Of a stretch of 44,498 nucleotides of DNA, positions 43,367 to 44,498 are shown one piece after another. The stretch is from an uncultured SAR86 cluster bacterium (lineage in GTDB: Bacteria > Pseudomonadota > Gammaproteobacteria > Magnimaribacterales > TMED112), in assembly GCA_902563885.1 (NCBI GenBank), contig CACEYZ010000007.1:1-44498 (forward strand), given 5' to 3'. Below the pieces are notes generated by a model, which searched no databases, was not told the DNA's origin, and worked only from the letters and a program-made list of their open reading frames with translations. The position numbers were made by a program, and so were the translations under genes. Every line of letters starts with the position of its first letter. Position 1 is the stretch's first letter.

Positions 43367-44498
43367 CAATCTTTTTTAAATGGATTGTAAGAACACTTAT
43401 TGCTGCTGGAGTAATGCCCTCGATGTCTGCTACTTCTTGAAGATCTTTTGGTTTATGGTGATTAAGTTTTTCTTGTAGCTCCCCTGATAGGCCGACAACT
43501 TCTTTGTAGTCAAAAATTAAGCCTAGCTTAAATTCTTCTAGATTTTTAATTTTTTCCAATTCGCGTTGTTGTTTTTTTATGTAGCCAGAGTATCTGATAT
43601 CAAAATATGTTTGCTCAAAACTGTCCCCTTTAAGTTTGGTAATTTTTGAAAGGTCTTTAATAGAGAAGTCATTTCTTTTACAAAGGTCTGTTCCTGTTCT
43701 TTGCTTACCCCCAACATCTATTTTTATTGTTTCAAGAATGTTCCTCGCTTTATTCTTTTCTGATTGTTTTTTCAAATAAACCTCCTCTCTTTGCTTGTCT
43801 AATGTTTTAAATTTTTTTGCATATTTGAACATCCTCTCATCGGCATTGTCCTGTCTCAACAAAAGCCTGTGTTCTGCTCTTGAAGTAAACATTCTGTAGG
43901 GCTCACTTACACCAAGCCTTGTTAGATCATCGACCAGAACACCAAGGTATGAGTCTTGCCTTTTTGGCATCCAACTATCTCCATCCAATAACAAAGAAGC
44001 ATTTATGCCCGCAACTATTCCCTGTCCTGCTGCCTCCTCATAGCCTGTTGTTCCATTGATTTGCCCCGCTAAAAAAAGGTTTTTTAGTTTCTTAATTCTT
44101 AGGGTTTTGTCGAGGTTTCTAGGGTCTATGTAATCATATTCAACAGCATAACCGAACTGTGTTATCTTGGCGCCTTCAAACCCCCTTATTGATCTAATGT
44201 ATTCTTCCTGTATTTCCTTGGGAAGGCTTGTGGAAATTCCGTTTGGATAAATTGTGTCCGCCTTCAAGCCTTCAGGCTCCACAAAAACTTGATGCTGATC
44301 TTTGTCTTCAAATCTCATTATCTTGTCTTCGATAGATGGACAATACCTTGGCCCAACACCACTTATGAGGCCTGAATACATTGCTGACTTTTTTATGTTC
44401 TTTCTGATAATCTCATGTGTCTTTTTGTTCGTATAGGTAATGTGGCAGGATGTTTGTTTTGGGTGTTTGTTCTTTGCGCCTAGGTATGACATGAAGAG
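43344..44498 (-). CDS. mnmG: tRNA uridine-5-carboxymethylaminomethyl modification enzyme, 3' part (5' end outside the window)
   Basis: FAD-dependent partner of MnmE that modifies the wobble uridine of several tRNAs (also called GidA). About 384 C-terminal residues are present. The frame continues to the window edge, so the N-terminal FAD-binding Rossmann part is missing and the ATG at 44492 is internal (LFMSYLGAK). Clear blocks are VGPRYCPSIEDKIMRFEDKDQHQVFVEPEGL, YPNGISTSLP, FLAGQINGTTGYEEAAGQG, YLGVLVDDL, EPYRMFTSRAEHRLLLRQDNADERM and GITPAAISVLTIHLKK. Confidence 0.97.
   Translation of the reverse strand, partial: LFMSYLGAKNKHPKQTSCHITYTNKKTHEIIRKNIKKSAMYSGLISGVGPRYCPSIEDKIMRFEDKDQHQVFVEPEGLKADTIYPNGISTSLPKEIQEEYIRSIRGFEGAKITQFGYAVEYDYIDPRNLDKTLRIKKLKNLFLAGQINGTTGYEEAAGQGIVAGINASLLLDGDSWMPKRQDSYLGVLVDDLTRLGVSEPYRMFTSRAEHRLLLRQDNADERMFKYAKKFKTLDKQREEVYLKKQSEKNKARNILETIKIDVGGKQRTGTDLCKRNDFSIKDLSKITKLKGDSFEQTYFDIRYSGYIKKQQRELEKIKNLEEFKLGLIFDYKEVVGLSGELQEKLNHHKPKDLQEVADIEGITPAAISVLTIHLKKIDAIKTNY

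Overview
This AT-rich, tightly packed window looks like the chromosome of a streamlined marine gammaproteobacterium, most likely a SAR86-type lineage. That is an inference from base composition, very short or overlapping gene junctions, family resemblance and gene order. Two gammaproteobacterial core blocks support it: yggS-yggT / trmB-thiG-thiS-rpoH at the left, and mnmG-rsmG-parA-parB-atpBEFHAGDC-glmU-glmS (the order found near oriC) at the right. No rRNA, tRNA, CRISPR array or complete insertion sequence was seen. No gene-free stretch reaches 300 bases; the longest, about 200 bases at 21033-21230, holds a repeat described below.

Layout. 1-2428 (+): 3' part of argS, a SPOR-domain protein, yggS and yggT. 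2420-4832 (-): trmB, thiG, thiS and rpoH, with a sigma70-like promoter before rpoH. 5122-9595 (-): yaaA, lipA, lipB and uvrD, overlapping head to tail. 9601-21032 (-): accessory metabolic and envelope genes. These are a membrane-anchored prolyl-4-hydroxylase-like enzyme, nitronate monooxygenase, two alpha/beta hydrolases, a ceramidase-like (CREST) membrane protein, a CPxC zinc-ribbon protein, an S9 peptidase, a PepSY protein, a sterol-desaturase-family enzyme, an SMR transporter, a MerC-like protein, cupin and SnoaL-like proteins, and a run of small membrane proteins that includes a 40-residue one.

21127-31452 is a genomic island at the 3' end of glmS. It carries a C5-cytosine methyltransferase with one or two nuclease-like partners (type II R-M), a secreted protein of 13-residue repeats, an Nmad3-like protein, a VanZ-like membrane protein, a type III R-M system (mod/res) and a frameshifted recombinase-like small gene. 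The notable structure is a series of six sites, the last being the glmS 3' end itself. Each encodes Ser-Val-Thr-Val-Glu-stop (the GlmS C-terminus) on the minus strand, with almost every third codon position free to vary. They cut the island into five modules. The three small middle modules also have matching inverted arms just inside these sites. I read this as repeated site-specific capture of small cargo modules at glmS, each bringing its own glmS tail. No integrase is visible in the window.

31432-44498 (-): glmS, glmU, the complete F1Fo ATP synthase operon (no atpI; AtpB with an unusual N-terminal insertion), parB, parA, rsmG and the 3' part of mnmG, cut by the window end.
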